Assembly: GCA_012840225.1 (NCBI GenBank)
Contig: DULU01000025.1
Span: 1 to 43,075 of the forward strand
Source: Bacillota bacterium
GTDB taxonomy: Bacteria > Bacillota > Limnochordia > DTU080
Reading direction: 5' to 3'
DNA length: 43,075 bases
The translations under genes were made by a program, and so were the position numbers. The notes beneath the pieces were generated by a model. The model saw only the letters and a program-made list of their open reading frames with translations, was not told the origin of the DNA and ran no database searches. Each line of letters starts with the position of its first letter. Positions within the stretch are counted from its first letter, which is position 1. Shown here piece by piece: positions 25,630 to 34,990 of this stretch.

Positions 25630-26904
25630 ATGAAAGTGCTGGTGGTTGGCGGGGGAGGACGGGAACATACCCTAGCTTGGGCGCTTTCCCGGAGCCCCGG
25701 GGTGAGCGAGCTGTGGACCACGGCGGAGAAAAACGCCGGGCTCTGCGGGATAGCTCGCTGTGTGGATCTGACCGAGCAGGGTGTGGCCGCTTTGGCCGAC
25801 TGGGCAAAAGGCCAAGGGATAGATCTGACGGTCGTCGGACCCGAAGCCTATTTAACGGTGGGTATCGCCGACGAATTCAGATCCAGGGGGCTGAAGATTT
25901 TCGGACCTACCAAGGCTGCTGCCGAGATCGAGGGCAGCAAGGTTTTTGCCAAAGAACTGATGGCCGGGCAGGGGGTGCCCACGGCGCCCTTTACCGTGTG
26001 CCAAAGTGCCGGGGCGGCACTGCAGGCTGCCCGCCGCTTCGGCCTGCCGGTGGTGATCAAAGCCGACGGGTTGGCGGCCGGCAAAGGGGTGAGCGTCTGC
26101 TTCAATTGGGAGGAAGTGGAGAAGGCCGTCGACCAGATCATGGTGGAAAAAGTGTTTGGTGAGGCCGGAGCGGCGGTGGTGGTCGAGGCCTATCTGGAAG
26201 GAGAAGAAGCGAGCATCCATGCTTTGGTGGATGAAAGCGGCTTCCAGGTGATGCCCTCCTCGCAGGATCACAAAAGAGTTTTTGATAACGACCAGGGGCC
26301 GAACACCGGCGGTATGGGCGCCTACAGTCCGGCACCAGTGGCCGGCGAGCCGGTACTTGAGGAAGTGTCCGCCCGCATCCTGCGGCCTGTGCTGGAGGCT
26401 TTGGCGGCCGCCGGGCGCAGCTTTACCGGCGCTTTGTATACCGGCATCATGATGACCAAAGAGGGACCGCAGGTGGTGGAATTCAACTGCCGCTTCGGCG
26501 ATCCGGAAACGCAGGTGCTGCTGCCGAGACTCAAGACCGACTTTTTGGAAGTGCTCCAGGCTGCGGCCGAACAGCGCCTGGCTGAGCTGCCGCTCAAGTG
26601 GCGGCCCGAGCATGCCGCCTGTGTGGTCTTGTGCTCCTCGGGCTACCCCGGCGCCTATAAAACCGGTTATCCCATCACAGGTCTGGAGGAAGCCGCCGCT
26701 TTACCCGGAGTCCTGCTCTTCCACGCTGCCACGAGCTGTCAGGACGGCGTCTGCCGCACGGCCGGCGGGCGGGTGATTGGCGTCACCGGAATGGGCATAG
26801 ATCTGCCTCAAGCGTTGGCGCGGGCATACCAGGCCGCCGGGCTCATCTCCTTTACCGGGAAGCATTACCGGAAGGATATCGGCGCCAGAGCCCTGAGAAA
26901 GTGA
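25630..26904 (+). CDS. purD: Phosphoribosylamine-glycine ligase (GAR synthetase)
   Basis: This 424-residue ATP-grasp ligase joins phosphoribosylamine to glycine. The start shows [20 protein letters not shown]-grasp features include [13 protein letters not shown] near residue 140, [20 protein letters not shown] near 214 and [15 protein letters not shown] near 286. ATG 25630 follows GGAGGGAG; the frame could open at 25576 but without a ribosome site. It is the last gene of the purB-purD unit and is convergent with rqcH. The 55-base intergenic space shows no intrinsic terminator, only a direct repeat of CCCCTCAG. Confidence 0.96.
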   Translation: MKVLVVGGGGREHTLAWALSRSPGVSELWTTAEKNAGLCGIARCVDLTEQGVAALADWAKGQGIDLTVVGPEAYLTVGIADEFRSRGLKIFGPTKAAAEIEGSKVFAKELMAGQGVPTAPFTVCQSAGAALQAARRFGLPVVIKADGLAAGKGVSVCFNWEEVEKAVDQIMVEKVFGEAGAAVVVEAYLEGEEASIHALVDESGFQVMPSSQDHKRVFDNDQGPNTGGMGAYSPAPVAGEPVLEEVSARILRPVLEALAAAGRSFTGALYTGIMMTKEGPQVVEFNCRFGDPETQVLLPRLKTDFLEVLQAAAEQRLAELPLKWRPEHAACVVLCSSGYPGAYKTGYPITGLEEAAALPGVLLFHAATSCQDGVCRTAGGRVIGVTGMGIDLPQALARAYQAAGLISFTGKHYRKDIGARALRK

Positions 26905-26959
26905 TAGCCGCTATTTAGCCGACAGAGGGAGCCAACCGGCATCAACCCCTCAGATCCCC

Positions 26960-28768
26960 TCAGCCCAGCCTCTTCAGCCTGTTGATCACTTCTATATCCG
27001 GGGTGATATAGGCCGTCTTGTGGTGATCATAGAGGACGAAGCCCGGCCGGGCTCCTTTTGGTTTGCGCACATAACGGCGCAGGCAATAGTCCACAGGCAC
27101 CTGGCTGGAACTCCTGGCCTTGCTGTAGTATGCGGCCAGTTGCAAGGCCAGGAGCAAGGTGTCCTCGGCTATTTCCTCATGTTTGTTCCTGATGATCACA
27201 TGGGCGCCGGGCTGGTCTTTTACATGCAGCCAGAGATTGTGGGGGGCGGCCAGTTCCATGGTGATCAGATCGTTTTGCCGGTTGTTTTTGCCGACGAGTA
27301 TCTCCGTACCGTCGGGCGCGGTGACGCTGAGAAAAGCCGGCCGGCGCACATCAGCCTTTTTCTTGGTCCCCCTTGTTCCTTTCCCCTTATATGGCGCCTT
27401 TTTGTCCTGGCCCCGGTGGCCGTCCTCCATCAGGCCGGCGGCGATCATCTCATCTTTTATGTCTTCCAGGTCGGCTTCATTTTCCGCATTCATCAGATTG
27501 ACAAGAATGCTGCGGTAATAAGCCGCGGTCTCCACTGCGGCGGCTCTGCGCTTCTCAGCCTGCACGGCGGTCTTCTTGCCTTTTTGGTACATCTTAAAAT
27601 AGTGATGGGCATTCTCCTCCGGAGAGAGCGCCGGGTTCAGCTCCACTTCCAGGGGGGCGCTTTGATTATAATAATCCTCCAGGATGACCGAGGTGGCACC
27701 GGGGGGCACTTTGGCCAACTGTGCCAGCAATAGTTCCCCGATCTTCCGGTATTCTTCGGCCCGGGCGGCACCGGCCAGCGCTTCCTCCTGGTGGGCCAGG
27801 TGTTTTTCCAGTTTGCCCAGCGCTTCCTCCAATAGGCGCTGCAGCCTGGCTTTCCCCTCCGCCAGGGCTTTCTGCCCCAGCACCACCTGGTAATAGGAGC
27901 ACAACAGAGCATTAAGGTCGGGATAAGTGCGACCTGGCAGGCCGAGATGGGTGAGAGGCAAAAGCCAAAAGTGGGCCGGCGCTCCAGGTATTTCATGTGT
28001 GCCCCAGGGGGAGATCCGGCCGGCGGCAACAGCAAGAGTCACTTCCCGAAAAGTCCGCCACAGCGTCTCGGCATCCTCCGGCGCCAGATCCGCGCGCACA
28101 AGGTCGGGCGGGAAGCCGGCCCTGGACACAATTTCCCTGCCGGCTTCAGGGCCGATGCCGTCGAAGATCTCGCTTATCGCCCGGGCTAGCTGCCTGGGTC
28201 CCGGTATATGCCGCAGCTGGAATAAAAAATCCTCCCGCTCCACCTTCAGAGGATCTTTTTTGCCCTGGTCGGGTGGGGCGATATAAGGCCGCCCCGGCAT
28301 CACTTCCCTGTGGCGTGATTGATGAGCGCCGACGTGCCTGATGCCGTCGAGCATGAGACCGCTCTCCGGCGCCACCAGGAGGAGATTGCTGTGCCGGCCC
28401 ATGATTTCCAGAATCAGATGGCGCTCCACCCGGCTGCCGTCGCCTGCCCTGGTCTCGAAGCGGATATTCATGATCCTCTCCCAGCCTGGTTGCTCGATGG
28501 CCAAAACCCTGCCCGGCAAGAGATGCTTGCGCAGAACCATGCAAAAAGGGGTGGGCCATGAGCTATAAGGTCTATCGTCGTCGACCAGATGAGCGCGGGG
28601 AGCGGCCGGATCGGCCGAAAGCAGCAGGTGAAAATTCCGGCCGGGCTGCCGCAAGGTTAAAAGCACTTCCGCCGAGCCGCACTGGCTGATCTGATGCAGG
28701 CGGGCATTGGCGAGGAAGCCGTTCAGTTCGCTCACCAGGCCGCGGAGAAACATCCCGTCAATAGCCAT
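26960..28768 (-). CDS. rqcH: Ribosome-associated quality control protein RqcH (NFACT family)
   Basis: This 602-residue protein belongs to the NFACT/Rqc2 family, which binds stalled 50S subunits and adds C-terminal alanine tails; older annotations call it a fibronectin-binding protein. The NFACT-N domain begins DGMFLRGLVSELNG. The catalytic DR pair of B. subtilis RqcH reads Glu97-Arg98 (QPGWERIM). A long coiled-coil region (about 300-440) follows, then the NFACT-R domain with VGKNNRQNDLIT and LWLHVKDQPGAHVIIR near residue 505. It starts at ATG 28768 after GAGAAAGGAA. A Lys-rich segment (about 455-475) before NFACT-R probably aids rRNA binding. Confidence 0.93.
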   Translation of the reverse strand: MAIDGMFLRGLVSELNGFLANARLHQISQCGSAEVLLTLRQPGRNFHLLLSADPAAPRAHLVDDDRPYSSWPTPFCMVLRKHLLPGRVLAIEQPGWERIMNIRFETRAGDGSRVERHLILEIMGRHSNLLLVAPESGLMLDGIRHVGAHQSRHREVMPGRPYIAPPDQGKKDPLKVEREDFLFQLRHIPGPRQLARAISEIFDGIGPEAGREIVSRAGFPPDLVRADLAPEDAETLWRTFREVTLAVAAGRISPWGTHEIPGAPAHFWLLPLTHLGLPGRTYPDLNALLCSYYQVVLGQKALAEGKARLQRLLEEALGKLEKHLAHQEEALAGAARAEEYRKIGELLLAQLAKVPPGATSVILEDYYNQSAPLEVELNPALSPEENAHHYFKMYQKGKKTAVQAEKRRAAAVETAAYYRSILVNLMNAENEADLEDIKDEMIAAGLMEDGHRGQDKKAPYKGKGTRGTKKKADVRRPAFLSVTAPDGTEILVGKNNRQNDLITMELAAPHNLWLHVKDQPGAHVIIRNKHEEIAEDTLLLALQLAAYYSKARSSSQVPVDYCLRRYVRKPKGARPGFVLYDHHKTAYITPDIEVINRLKRLG

Positions 28769-28813
28769 ATTGTTTCCTTTCTCTGTCCGGTTCTAATAAA
28801 AAAGGAGAATGAC

Positions 28814-28840
28814 CTCATAAGATAGAAGCACCCTTATGAG
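28814..28840. repeat. 8-bp inverted repeat between rqcH and the TPR gene
   Basis: CTCATAAG at 28814-28821 and CTTATGAG at 28833-28840 form a perfect stem around an 11-base loop in the divergent intergenic region. There is no T-run. It may be a protein-binding site serving one or both promoters, or an mRNA hairpin. Confidence 0.45.
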
Positions 28841-28880
28841 CTTAACACGAATTTGCCTGATTTAGCGAGGTTTAATTTAT

Positions 28881-29726
28881 ATGCCGCCAATTGCTTGTGG
28901 TAAAGAAAGAAACCGCCTGCGGAACATCATCATTCTCCTGGTGGTGGTCGCCCTCTTCGGTTTGACCGTCATCGCCGGGGCCCGCACCGAAAAAGTGGCG
29001 GTTCTTTTTGAATATGGCTATGCCTGGCTTGCCGCCGGGCAGTATTCCATGGCTCTCAGGTGGTTCGATGAATTGACCAAGATAGAGCCGGCCGACCCCG
29101 AAGCCCACCTGGTGAAAGGAACTATTTACCAGATCCTGGGCGATGAGGAGCAGGCCTTGAACAGCTGGGCGGAGGCCGAACGCCTGGGCAGTTGGGAAGC
29201 TGTCTGCCTGGCCGGCGACCTGCTTTATAAGCAAGGGAAGCTGGAGTTGGCGGCAGCGGCATATCAAAAGGTGCTGGAGCAGAATGCCGGCACCGCCAAA
29301 GCTTTATATGGCCTGGGGCTCGTGGCCGAGAAAAAAGGGGATAACGCAGAGGCGCTCGGCTATTACCAGCAGGCGGTGGACATAGCTGAAGGCAATCCGG
29401 ATTACGAAATGCCCCAGGCCTTTTACCGCCTTGGCATGCTGCACTATCGGACCGGGGATCATGAACAGGCCCTGGAAGCTTTGCAGCGCGCCGCACTCCT
29501 CTCTTCGCTCGATCCATACATCATGCTGGCTTTGGGTGAAGTCTATGAAGCCTCCGGCGCCATTCCCGAAGCATTGCACGCCTATGAATATGCGCTGCAT
29601 CTCCAACCCGGACTGGCCCCTGCCGCCGAAGGAGTGGCAAGAATGAAAAAGGCCGCCGGTACCGCCGGCAGCCAGGGAGATAACCGCACCGGCCAGGCGG
29701 ATGGTGGCAGCAGCCGGGCGGAGTAG
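28881..29726 (+). CDS. Membrane-anchored tetratricopeptide repeat protein
   Basis: This 281-residue protein has a single N-terminal membrane helix (IIILLVVVALFGLTVIAGA, about residues 14-32) preceded by basic residues. At least five TPR units follow (for example EYGYAWLAAGQYSMALRWFD, AKALYGLGLVAEKKGDNAEA, AFYRLGMLHYRTGDHEQALE). A Gly/Ser-rich tail ends it. The repeats should face the outside if the N-terminus is cytoplasmic. TPRs are scaffolds for protein complexes; no partner is evident, as rqcH is divergent and the following gene is an ATPase behind a hairpin. The ATG at 28881 has only a weak site (GCGAGG) upstream. Confidence 0.85.
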   Translation: MPPIACGKERNRLRNIIILLVVVALFGLTVIAGARTEKVAVLFEYGYAWLAAGQYSMALRWFDELTKIEPADPEAHLVKGTIYQILGDEEQALNSWAEAERLGSWEAVCLAGDLLYKQGKLELAAAAYQKVLEQNAGTAKALYGLGLVAEKKGDNAEALGYYQQAVDIAEGNPDYEMPQAFYRLGMLHYRTGDHEQALEALQRAALLSSLDPYIMLALGEVYEASGAIPEALHAYEYALHLQPGLAPAAEGVARMKKAAGTAGSQGDNRTGQADGGSSRAE

Positions 29727-29760
29727 CGATCGCCGGCGCTCCCTGATTCAGGTTATTTAT

Positions 29761-29827
29761 ACTCCAGATGACGAATAGGCTTATGCTGCAGGCCGTTATG
29801 CAGCAGGCCAAGCTTAGCATCTGGAGT
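29761..29827 (+). promoter_or_regulatory. Nested hairpin covering the ATPase ribosome binding site
   Basis: The outer arms ACTCCAGATG (29761-29770) and CATCTGGAGT (29818-29827) pair perfectly. Inside are GCTT/AAGC (29779-29782 with 29810-29813) and a third stem TGCTGCA/TGCAGCA (29784-29790 with 29799-29805). The right outer arm contains GGAG, the only Shine-Dalgarno-like sequence for the ATPase start at 29839, so folding should block its translation. There is no T-run, so it is not an intrinsic terminator. I could not match it to the Mn2+-sensing yybP-ykoY or the NiCo riboswitch. Confidence 0.6.
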
Positions 29828-29838
29828 GAAGCAAGCCT

Positions 29839-32625
29839 TTGTCGACTTCCTATAATTGGCATATGCTCTCAAAGGGTGCCGTGCTGCACCGCGCCGGGGT
29901 GAACGAGACCCGCGGTTTGACAACAGCCGAAGCCGAAAAGCGTCTCGCCGCCTTCGGACCGAATAAGCTCATGGAAAAGGCGGCGCGCCCGCGCTGGCGT
30001 CTCTTTCTGGAGCAATTTCAGGATTTTATGGTATTGATCATGCTGGCCGCCGCCGGCATCAGCTTTGTCCTGGGCGAGAAAGCCGATGTGTTGGCCATCC
30101 TGGCCATTGTGTTCCTGAACGCGATCCTGGGCTATATCCAGGAAGCCAAAGCGGAATCCTCCCTGGCCGCCCTGAAGGAATTGACGGCGCCTACCAGCCG
30201 GGTGATCAGAGACGGGACCATTAAGACAATAAAAGCGGAGCGACTGGTGCCGGGAGATATCCTGCTTTTGGAGAGCGGAGACAGGGTACCTGCCGATGTC
30301 CGGCTGCTGGAGAGCTTTTCCCTTGCCGTCGACGAGAGCCCGCTCACCGGCGAATCTCTTCCGGTGAACAAGAGCGCCGATTGGCTGGGCAAGGGAGACG
30401 AAGCTCCGGGTGACCGGCGCAATATGCTGCACATGGGCACCACGGTGGTCAGGGGACACGGCCGGGGGGTGGTGGTGCAAACCGGCATGAGCACGCAGAT
30501 CGGGGAGATCGCCGGCTTGGTGCAGGAAAGCGCTCCGGGACCGACCCCTCTGCAGGTGCGCCTGGAGCAACTGGGCCGGGTGCTGGTGCTGGTGTGTCTG
30601 AGCGTGGTGCTGGTGGTCTTTTTCACCGGTGTATGGCAAGGCGCCTCGGCTTATACCATGTTTCTCACCGCCGTCAGCCTGGCGGTGGCCGCCATTCCGG
30701 AAGGATTGCCAGCTGTGGTCACCATTGCGCTGGCCATCGGTGTGCAAAGGATGATCCGCCGTCGGGCTATCGTCCGCCGTCTGCCGGCGGTGGAGACCCT
30801 GGGGTGCGCCACCGTTATCTGTTCGGATAAAACCGGAACTTTGACCAAAAACGAGATGACCGTCATCGGGCTGGTCGGCCTGCATGGTGGGCTGAAGGTC
30901 GGCGGCAGCGGATATGAACCAAAAGGGGAGTTTTTCTCTCAACCTGAGGGTGAGGCGGCGGTCAAACAGCCGACGTCGGCAGTGCGGCCCATCGATCCCG
31001 GTCGTCACCCCGACTGGCACATGGCCTTGCTCATATCCGCCTTGTGCAATCACGCCGTGATCCGGCGGGAGAACGGGAAGATAAAGCCTTATGGTGATCC
31101 GACTGAAGCGGCACTGGCCGTTCTGGCCATGAAAGCCGGCCTGGATCCGGAGCAATTGCGCAAGAAGTATCCGCCGATAGCGGAGATTCCTTTCGATGCC
31201 GAGCGCAAGCGCATGAGCGTGGTGGTCGACTACCATGGCCGGCGGAGCCTCGTGAAAGGGGCCCCGGGCATTATCCTGGAGCGCTCTACCCACACGCTGG
31301 AAAACGGCCGGGTGAGGCTGCTTTCCACCACAGAGAAAAACCGGCTGAAAGCCAAAGCGGCCATGTTGGCCGGTGAGGCCTGGCGCGTTTTGGCTTTGGC
31401 TTACCGCGATCTGCCTCCCGGACACTCCCTGGGGGAACCGCCCCCCGAAGAATTGCTGGAGCGGAAACTGGTATTCGTAGCCTTGGTATATATGATGGAC
31501 CCGCCGCGCCCCGAAGTGCGCCGGGCCGTGCAACTGGCACGCTCGGCTGGGGTGCGCACCATCATGGTTACCGGCGACCATCAGGAGACCGCTCTGGCCG
31601 TGGCCAGGCAGCTGGGATTAGCGGGGACGGGGCAGGTTTTGACCGGCGAGGAAATCGACCGTCTGGACGACGAGCGCCTGAAGCAGCTGTTGCCGAAAGT
31701 GAACGTTTTCGCCCGGGTGTCGCCCCGGCATAAACTGCGCATTGTGCGTACCCTGCGGGCGATGAACGAGGTGGTGGCCATGACCGGCGACGGGGTGAAC
31801 GATGCCCCGGCGGTGAAAGAGGCCGACATCGGTATAGCGATGGGTCAGGCCGGTACCGACATCACCAAGGAAACCAGCAGCATGATCCTGGCCGACGACA
31901 ACTATGCCACCATTGTGGCCGCCATAGAAGAAGGCCGCGGCATATACGACAACATCCGCAAGTTTATCCGCTATCTCCTGGCTTCCAATACCGGTGAGGT
32001 GCTCACCATGTTCACGGCGGCGCTCGCCGGTTTGCCCCTGCCGCTTTTGCCGGTGCAGATCCTATGGATGAACCTGGTCACCGATGGGCTACCGGCAGTG
32101 GCCTTAGGATTGGATCCCCCCGACAAAGGGGTGATGATGCGTCCGCCCCGGCGCCCTGACGAAGGAGTCTTCTCCCGGCGCCTGCACTGGAAAATATTGC
32201 TCCGGGGTCTATTAATCAGCTTCTGCACGCTGGCGGTGTTCCAGTTCGCGCTCATCAGCCGTCCGGGTGAGCTCTCATATGCGCAGACCATGGCCTTTAC
32301 CACCTTGGTCACCTCGCAACTGCTATATGTGTTCCAATGCCGCAGCGAATACCGTTCCCTTTTTGAAGTGGGACTATTTACCAACGGCAAATTGCTGGGG
32401 GCGGTGGCCGTCTCCCTGGCCATGCAACTGACTGTTATCTATCTGCCTGCCGCCTCCCGCCTTTTCTATACCACCCCGTTGCAGGCCGCCGACTGGGCGC
32501 TCATATTGGCCGCCGGCAGCTGGACCATCATGCTGGAAGGCCTTTTGCGCTTTATCAGGAGCAAGGTCAGACGCCACTTGTCCCTGCTGCGGGTTCAGGC
32601 CCGGTCTCAAGGGGCGTATAGATGA
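29839..32625 (+). CDS. Calcium-transporting P-type ATPase (SERCA-like, type IIA)
   Basis: This 928-residue integral membrane pump shows every P-type hallmark: the TGES actuator loop (LTGESLPV near residue 171), the phosphorylation motif [13 protein letters not shown] near 328, KGAPG in the nucleotide domain, and [20 protein letters not shown] near 647. Ion-site residues match SERCA: PEGLPA in M4, SNTGE in M5 and NLVTDGLPA in M6. Ca2+ export is therefore likely, although Mn2+ is possible. The start TTG 29839 keeps the N-terminal [13 protein letters not shown] similar to the family's WH-x-L; ATG 29863 has no ribosome site. The GGAG before the start lies in a strong hairpin. Confidence 0.93.
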   Translation: MSTSYNWHMLSKGAVLHRAGVNETRGLTTAEAEKRLAAFGPNKLMEKAARPRWRLFLEQFQDFMVLIMLAAAGISFVLGEKADVLAILAIVFLNAILGYIQEAKAESSLAALKELTAPTSRVIRDGTIKTIKAERLVPGDILLLESGDRVPADVRLLESFSLAVDESPLTGESLPVNKSADWLGKGDEAPGDRRNMLHMGTTVVRGHGRGVVVQTGMSTQIGEIAGLVQESAPGPTPLQVRLEQLGRVLVLVCLSVVLVVFFTGVWQGASAYTMFLTAVSLAVAAIPEGLPAVVTIALAIGVQRMIRRRAIVRRLPAVETLGCATVICSDKTGTLTKNEMTVIGLVGLHGGLKVGGSGYEPKGEFFSQPEGEAAVKQPTSAVRPIDPGRHPDWHMALLISALCNHAVIRRENGKIKPYGDPTEAALAVLAMKAGLDPEQLRKKYPPIAEIPFDAERKRMSVVVDYHGRRSLVKGAPGIILERSTHTLENGRVRLLSTTEKNRLKAKAAMLAGEAWRVLALAYRDLPPGHSLGEPPPEELLERKLVFVALVYMMDPPRPEVRRAVQLARSAGVRTIMVTGDHQETALAVARQLGLAGTGQVLTGEEIDRLDDERLKQLLPKVNVFARVSPRHKLRIVRTLRAMNEVVAMTGDGVNDAPAVKEADIGIAMGQAGTDITKETSSMILADDNYATIVAAIEEGRGIYDNIRKFIRYLLASNTGEVLTMFTAALAGLPLPLLPVQILWMNLVTDGLPAVALGLDPPDKGVMMRPPRRPDEGVFSRRLHWKILLRGLLISFCTLAVFQFALISRPGELSYAQTMAFTTLVTSQLLYVFQCRSEYRSLFEVGLFTNGKLLGAVAVSLAMQLTVIYLPAASRLFYTTPLQAADWALILAAGSWTIMLEGLLRFIRSKVRRHLSLLRVQARSQGAYR

Positions 32626-32694
32626 TCTAAAATATTCCCTACTCCTGCCGATGTTAATATGAAGAGCCTAGTAACTGTCGTAGCTGCAGGCCTA

Positions 32695-32723
32695 TTTACA
32701 GTCTGTGGCCGGCGCGGTAAAAT
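32695..32723 (+). promoter_or_regulatory. Promoter of the yicC operon
   Basis: TTTACA at 32695-32700 and TAAAAT at 32718-32723 are separated by 17 bases, 32 bases before the yicC start. It probably drives yicC-mihF-remA and perhaps genes beyond. Confidence 0.65.
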
Positions 32724-32755
32724 AGGGACAGTCTTCCTGCTTTTGGAGGGTTATA

Positions 32756-33631
32756 TTGCTTCATTCAATGACGGGATATGGTGTAGGCACGGCTACGGAG
32801 GGTGAGCTGTCGGTCCGGGTGGAGATGCGGTCGGTAAACCACCGCTTTCTGGATATCAATATGCGCCTGCCGCATCACTGGCTTCGTCTGGAAACCCAGT
32901 TGCGACAACTGGTGGAGAGGAATATATCTCGTGGTAGACTAGAAATATACGTTACACTGGAGGATTTTCGGGTCAGGGAGAGAACCGTCATTCTTGATGA
33001 ACCCCTGCTCCGCGGCTACATTGGTGCTTTGCGCCGGGCGGAGGAGATTGCCGGTCCCATTTCTGCCGATTTTGCCTGCTTGCTGTCCGTACCGGGCCTT
33101 TTCAGCGTAGCCGATGAGCCGGAACAGGATGAGCTGATGGCGACAGTGTTGCACAAAGCCGCCACCGAAGCTTTGGAAGCCTTGTTGGCCATGCGCGCTG
33201 CCGAAGGCCGGCGGCTGGAGGCAGATATTACCGGGCGCATTGATAAAATAGGACTTTGGTTGGAAGGCATTCGCCGGCGTCAGCCTGAAGTGATAGAGGA
33301 ATATCGGGAACGTTTGCAAAAGCGAATCCAGGAGTTGCTGCCTGCGCTGGAAATAGACGAGCATCGTCTGGCTATGGAAGTAGCTCTTGCAGCAGATAGG
33401 TCTTGCATAACCGAAGAGTGTGTAAGAATTGAGAGCCACATCCAGCAATTCCGCAATATTTGCCTGGAAGGTGGACCAGTAGGAAGAAAACTGGATTTTT
33501 TGCTGCAGGAGATACATAGGGAAATCAGCACCATGGGGGTCAAGTCCGGCGACCAAATCATCAACACGGTCGTTGTGGATATGAAAGCCGAGCTCGAAAA
33601 GGTCCGTGAGCAAGTGCAAAACATCGAGTAA
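32756..33631 (+). CDS. YicC family endoribonuclease
   Basis: This 291-residue protein begins with the family's SMTGYG motif (residues 4-9) and ends with the conserved C-terminal block DFLLQEIHREISTMGVKS and EKVREQVQNIE. YicC-type proteins are endoribonucleases implicated in small-RNA turnover in E. coli, and the gene commonly precedes remA and gmk in Firmicutes. The start is TTG 32756, after TTTTGGAGGG. Length is normal. Confidence 0.92.
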   Translation: MLHSMTGYGVGTATEGELSVRVEMRSVNHRFLDINMRLPHHWLRLETQLRQLVERNISRGRLEIYVTLEDFRVRERTVILDEPLLRGYIGALRRAEEIAGPISADFACLLSVPGLFSVADEPEQDELMATVLHKAATEALEALLAMRAAEGRRLEADITGRIDKIGLWLEGIRRRQPEVIEEYRERLQKRIQELLPALEIDEHRLAMEVALAADRSCITEECVRIESHIQQFRNICLEGGPVGRKLDFLLQEIHREISTMGVKSGDQIINTVVVDMKAELEKVREQVQNIE

Positions 33632-33651
33632 AACAAACAGGAGGTGAAAAC

Positions 33652-33957
33652 ATGGCACTGCCAAAACTAACCCCGGAGGAGAAAAAGAAAGCATTGCTGA
33701 AGGCCCAAGAGATGCGCAGCCGGAGAGCGGTTATCAGGGAGAATCTGAAATCCGGCAAGATGACACTCAGAGAGATATTGTCCAAGACAGACGATGAAGT
33801 AATAGCCAAAATGAGAGTGGCTTATTTATTACAGTCATTACCGCAGGTCGGTAAGGTAACCAGCCGGAAGATCATGGAGGAAATCGGCATACACGAAAGT
33901 CGCCGGGTGCAGGGCCTGGGTAAGAGGCAAATCGGGGCACTTTTGGAAAGGTTCTAA
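33652..33957 (+). CDS. mihF: Integration host factor, actinobacterial type (MihF)
   Basis: This 101-residue basic protein matches the mIHF family: the opening ALPKLTPEEKKKALLKAQEM, then LREILSKTDDEVIAKMRVAYLLQSLPQVGK and KIMEEIGIHESRRVQGLGKRQ. The last two form the helix-two-turn-helix DNA-binding fold. mIHF is an essential nucleoid-associated protein in actinobacteria, where its gene precedes gmk and rpoZ as here. ATG 33652 follows AGGAGGTG. It lies 20 bases after yicC. Identity is strong; its function outside actinobacteria is inferred from the family. Confidence 0.9.
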   Translation: MALPKLTPEEKKKALLKAQEMRSRRAVIRENLKSGKMTLREILSKTDDEVIAKMRVAYLLQSLPQVGKVTSRKIMEEIGIHESRRVQGLGKRQIGALLERF

Positions 33958-33968
33958 GTGCAGTTGTT

Positions 33969-34000
33969 GATGCCGCTGTCGTTCCCACGGCAGCGGCATC
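33969..34000 (+). repeat. 10-bp hairpin between mihF and remA
   Basis: GATGCCGCTG at 33969-33978 and CAGCGGCATC at 33991-34000 pair perfectly around a 12-base loop, and a further CG/CG pairing is possible inside. No T-run follows, so it is more likely an RNA processing or stability element than an intrinsic terminator. Confidence 0.6.
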
Positions 34001-34028
34001 AGGCTAGGAAGGGGATTCATTCATCCTC

Positions 34029-34295
34029 ATGGAGATCAAACTGATCAACATCGGGTTCGGCAATATAGTGGCGGCAAACCGCCTGATAGCCATCGTCAGC
34101 CCGGAATCGGCACCGATCAAGCGCATCATCCAGGATGCCAAAGAGCGCGGTATGTGCATCGACGCCACCTATGGGCGGCGGACGCGCGCCGTCATCATTT
34201 GCGATTCCGATCATGTCATCTTGTCTGCCGTGCAGCCGGAGACGGTGGCTCATCGCCTATCCACCAAAGAGAATGGGTTGGATCCGCTCACATAA
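34029..34295 (+). CDS. remA: RemA family regulatory protein (DUF370)
   Basis: This 88-residue protein starts [20 protein letters not shown] and contains [18 protein letters not shown] and [14 protein letters not shown], which are diagnostic for RemA/DUF370. In B. subtilis RemA is a DNA-binding activator of biofilm matrix and osmoprotection genes that forms ring-shaped oligomers. The yicC-remA-gmk-rpoZ order is typical of Firmicutes, with mihF as an insertion relative to B. subtilis. ATG 34029 has GGAAGGGG about 14 bases upstream, a rather long spacing. Confidence 0.93.
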   Translation: MEIKLINIGFGNIVAANRLIAIVSPESAPIKRIIQDAKERGMCIDATYGRRTRAVIICDSDHVILSAVQPETVAHRLSTKENGLDPLT

Positions 34296-34322
34296 GCCCC
34301 TCGGCAAGCAGGGAAGAGCATC

Positions 34323-34353
34323 TTGCGCGCAGATGCCGGCCGGGATATATAAT
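34323..34353 (+). promoter_or_regulatory. Candidate promoter before gmk
   Basis: TTGCGC at 34323-34328 is followed after 17 bases by TATATA (34346-34351), with TATAAT overlapping at 34348-34353. The -35 match is moderate. It would give gmk-rpoZ transcription independent of yicC. Confidence 0.35.
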
Positions 34354-34377
34354 TGATGAGGAGTGTTCCGGGAATTC

Positions 34378-34974
34378 ATGAAGCGACGTGGATTTCTCAT
34401 CGTGCTGAGCGGGCCGTCGTCGGCCGGCAAAAGCACTTTGCTCGACATGGTGTTGAAGATGGATGCGGAACTGTGCTATTCTGTTTCCGCTACCACCAGG
34501 TCTCCGAGAGCGGGAGAAAAGCATGGAGTAGATTATTTTTTTCATACCGAGGAACACTTTATGAAGATGGCCGGCGAAGGTGCTTTGCTGGAATGGGCTA
34601 ATTATTGCGGGAATTGGTACGGTACGCCCCGCCAGTATGTGATGGAGGCCATCGCCGAAGGTAAAACAGTAATCACCGATGTGAATATCGACGGCGCCCG
34701 GCAGCTGCGCCGGACATTGCCCGAAGGCGTTTTCGTATTTTTGATGCCACCCTCCCTGGGCGAGTTGCGGAAACGGATCGTAGCCAGAGGCGCCGATTCC
34801 GAGGAATCGATGAACATGCGCCTGGCTGCGGCTGCCGAGGAGATCAGTGCCGTCGTCGATTATGATTACTGCATACTGAACGACGATCTGGAAAAGGCTG
34901 CCCGCCAGCTCTTGGCTATTATCTGGGCCGAGCGCTGCCGGGTATCCCGTATGGAATTCCCTGCAGTTTTGTGA
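34378..34974 (+). CDS. gmk: Guanylate kinase
   Basis: This 198-residue enzyme phosphorylates GMP to GDP. The P-loop GPSSAGKSTLLD lies at residues 11-22. GMP-binding features include SVSATTRSPRAGEKHGVDYF and ALLEWANYCGNWYGTP. FVFLMPPSLGELRKRI and the late DYDYCILNDD complete the pattern. The ATG at 34378 is chosen because homologues begin close to the P-loop; a GTG at 34363 is in frame but lies almost on top of GAGGAG. The gene is coupled to rpoZ, 16 bases downstream. Confidence 0.95.
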   Translation: MKRRGFLIVLSGPSSAGKSTLLDMVLKMDAELCYSVSATTRSPRAGEKHGVDYFFHTEEHFMKMAGEGALLEWANYCGNWYGTPRQYVMEAIAEGKTVITDVNIDGARQLRRTLPEGVFVFLMPPSLGELRKRIVARGADSEESMNMRLAAAAEEISAVVDYDYCILNDDLEKAARQLLAIIWAERCRVSRMEFPAVL

Positions 34975-34990
34975 TAGAGGTGAGCGCCAA

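Noticed and set aside
29761-29838. Mn2+ (yybP-ykoY) or NiCo riboswitch before the ATPase
   Set aside because: The conserved core sequences of those classes are not visible. Only the hairpin and Shine-Dalgarno overlap are supported.
29869-31581. Long antisense frame (570 codons) inside the P-type ATPase gene
   Set aside because: It is a shadow of the ATPase gene, lacking recognisable domains and rich in His, Gln and Arg as antisense frames usually are.
33969-34000. Intrinsic terminator after mihF
   Set aside because: The stem is strong but no T-run follows, and remA begins 29 bases later in the same direction.
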